Source of the DNA: Paracoccus onubensis
Lineage (GTDB): Bacteria > Pseudomonadota > Alphaproteobacteria > Rhodobacterales > Rhodobacteraceae
Assembly: GCF_003591515.1 (NCBI RefSeq)
Contig: NZ_QZCG01000002.1
Span: 186,001-250,000 of the forward strand
Reading direction: 5' to 3'
Length of the DNA: 64,000 nucleotides
Positions 62,945 through 64,000 of the stretch are shown piece after piece. The notes beneath the pieces were generated by a model. That model saw only the letters and a program-made list of their open reading frames with translations. It was not told the origin of the DNA and ran no database searches. Numbering within the stretch: the stretch's first letter is position 1; the number at the start of each line of letters is the position of its first letter. The translations under genes and the position numbers were made by a program.

Positions 62945-63468
62945 TTCGGCACCTCCTGGATGCTGCGCAGCAGCCGAAGGCCGGCGGCAAGGAACAGAAG
63001 CACCGACCCGATCACGACCGGCACCTGCGGGATCCATGTCTGGATTTCGATATAACCGACCGAATAAGAGCCGAAAGCGCGGGCGAAGGAGATCGAATCC
63101 CAGGTCGATATCCCCACGATTACCGCGAAAACCATGATCGTGAAACTGGCGAATACGGACTGGATACGCCCCATGCGGGGGCCAAGCCGCGCAGTCGCCA
63201 GATCAATCGCGATATGATCGCCCCGGCGCAGCGCTTCGGCGGCGCCAAGCATCACCATGGTCACCAGCAGATAGCCAACCATCTCGTCGTTCCACTGTAA
63301 AGGACGACCCATCAGGTAGCGGCGCGTGACTGCGAAGGTAATCTGGATCAGCACCACAAGGATCAATGCCGTGCTGATCGCGCCGCAAAAGCGGACCAGT
63401 CCGGTAATGATGCGATCGGGGAAGAAGGGGGCGTTTCCTACCCCTTTCTCGGAACGGATGTCATGCAT
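62941..63468 (-). CDS. dctQ: TRAP transporter small permease (DctQ)
   Basis: The 175-aa protein has four membrane helices with the small-permease motif GRPLQWNDEMVGYLLVTMVMLGAAEALRRGDHIAIDL, and a QTWIPQVPVVIGSVLLFLAAGLRLLRS tail. It bridges the solute-binding protein and DctM. It overlaps dctM by GTGA and follows dctP by 12 bases. It is normal and full length. Confidence 0.93.
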   Translation of the reverse strand: MHDIRSEKGVGNAPFFPDRIITGLVRFCGAISTALILVVLIQITFAVTRRYLMGRPLQWNDEMVGYLLVTMVMLGAAEALRRGDHIAIDLATARLGPRMGRIQSVFASFTIMVFAVIVGISTWDSISFARAFGSYSVGYIEIQTWIPQVPVVIGSVLLFLAAGLRLLRSIQEVPK

Positions 63469-63480
63469 GGAAACCGCCGG

Positions 63481-64000
63481 TCATATCTTGCTCAGCAATT
63501 CCAGTAGCTTCTGGCTGTCGGGATCGCCTTCACCGAAAGCCTTGTCGAAAGCCGGCCGCATGACCGCCTCCAGCGCGGCATTTTCTTCGGGCGTTGCGAT
63601 ATGGACCTTTACCCCTTTCTCAAGCAATTGCTCGGGGCCGGCATCGCCGGCTTCCACCGATGCCTCGATCGCCCATTCCGAGGCTTTCAGTCCGGCTTCC
63701 GTCAAGGCGGCCTTCGAGGTGTCGGACAGGCTATCGTAGAATTCGGGATTCAGATAGCCGTGCAGATAGGCAGAAAGGACCGGAACGACCGTGAATGCGT
63801 CCTGAACTTCGTAATATTTGCGCGAAACGGCGGCAGCCACATCGGTAATCGCGCCGTCAACCACGCCGGTGGCAAGTGCCTGATAGACCTCTGAACCCGG
63901 CAATGCGGTGGGAGTAGCGCCAAGCGCCTCGAAAGCGGCATCGAAAGGCGGTGTGAGGCCGCGGATTTTCAACCCCTTGAAGTCTTCCGGCTTGACCAGT
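63481..64000 (-). CDS. dctP: TRAP transporter solute-binding protein (DctP), 5' end outside window
   Basis: Only the C-terminal 172 residues or so are in the window; the gene continues past base 64000. The visible part (DFKGLKIRGLTPPFDAAFEALGATPTALPGSEVYQALATGVVDGAITDVAAAVSRKYYEVQDAF) matches the second lobe of DctP/YiaO proteins, including the conserved Arg in LKIRG that clamps a carboxylate. It precedes dctQ and dctM. The ligand is unknown. Confidence 0.93.
   Translation of the reverse strand, partial: LVKPEDFKGLKIRGLTPPFDAAFEALGATPTALPGSEVYQALATGVVDGAITDVAAAVSRKYYEVQDAFTVVPVLSAYLHGYLNPEFYDSLSDTSKAALTEAGLKASEWAIEASVEAGDAGPEQLLEKGVKVHIATPEENAALEAVMRPAFDKAFGEGDPDSQKLLELLSKI

Overview
The window looks like a chromosomal segment of a Paracoccus-like member of the Rhodobacterales (Alphaproteobacteria). 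It has high-GC, tightly packed genes with many 4-base ATGA/GTGA overlaps. It carries a membrane-anchored cytochrome c552 that closely resembles CycM of Paracoccus denitrificans as I remember it, RpoH beside RluD, a bactofilin next to an M23 peptidase, an ScfR/RamB-type regulator, and an imuA-imuB-dnaE2 cassette. The genus call rests on recalled protein similarity; no 16S rRNA gene is present.

Layout. 1-3245: right end of an integrated prophage-like element (small phage genes, HNH nuclease, adenine methyltransferase-like protein, small HTH protein, tyrosine integrase), abutting the 3' end of a tRNA-Arg(CCG) gene. 3455-6210 (minus): acetyl-CoA acetyltransferase and two cobalamin-type genes (cobD and a phosphoglycerate-mutase-like phosphatase). 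6310-16530 (plus): a leucine/isovalerate catabolism operon (isovaleryl-CoA dehydrogenase, acyl-CoA synthetase, methylcrotonyl-CoA carboxylase beta and alpha, HMG-CoA lyase, enoyl-CoA hydratase). It is interleaved with two LprI/DUF1311 periplasmic proteins, an ASCH protein and a glutathione S-transferase, and is preceded by a promoter with a 14-bp palindromic operator.

16487-25397: DUF817 membrane protein and glyA, nadK, a repeat-bearing convergent gap, amidase, a degenerate M48-like protein, a VOC protein, rpoH, rluD and a divergent DUF6476-like gene whose start codon overlaps that of rluD. 25385-36033: ubiK, the lgt/methyltransferase/pgeF operon, ygfZ-dinB, an MsbA-like ABC exporter, a class V aminotransferase, rsmD with a ferredoxin-reductase-like flavoprotein, and a peroxiredoxin. 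36260-36357 (minus) is the 4.5S SRP RNA with its own promoter.

36670-46858: SRPBCC protein, pheA, cycM, cysE, pyrD with a DUF952 gene, mmsA with a divergent LysR regulator, a CBS-domain protein, coaD, bactofilin and the M23 peptidase. 47005-56332: an ScfR-type regulator with two TTTGCAAA sites in its promoter, rpsD, xylulokinase, pyrC-pyrE, dnaB (with a DnaA box upstream), a DUF486 transporter and an MFS exporter. 56390-61573: the mutagenic imuA-imuB-dnaE2 translesion cassette. 61658-64000 (minus): a DctMQP TRAP transporter whose binding-protein gene runs off the window.

Most of the window is ordinary core chromosome. The least explained signals are regulatory or structural: duplicated intergenic repeats, palindromes in front of liu, ygfZ-dinB, rpoH, mmsA and scfR, a divergent gene pair with overlapping start codons, -35 boxes built over the stop codon of the upstream gene, and accessory proteins (LprI pair, ASCH) inside the leucine operon. 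I see no CRISPR array, rRNA operon, insertion sequence or convincing new defence system.
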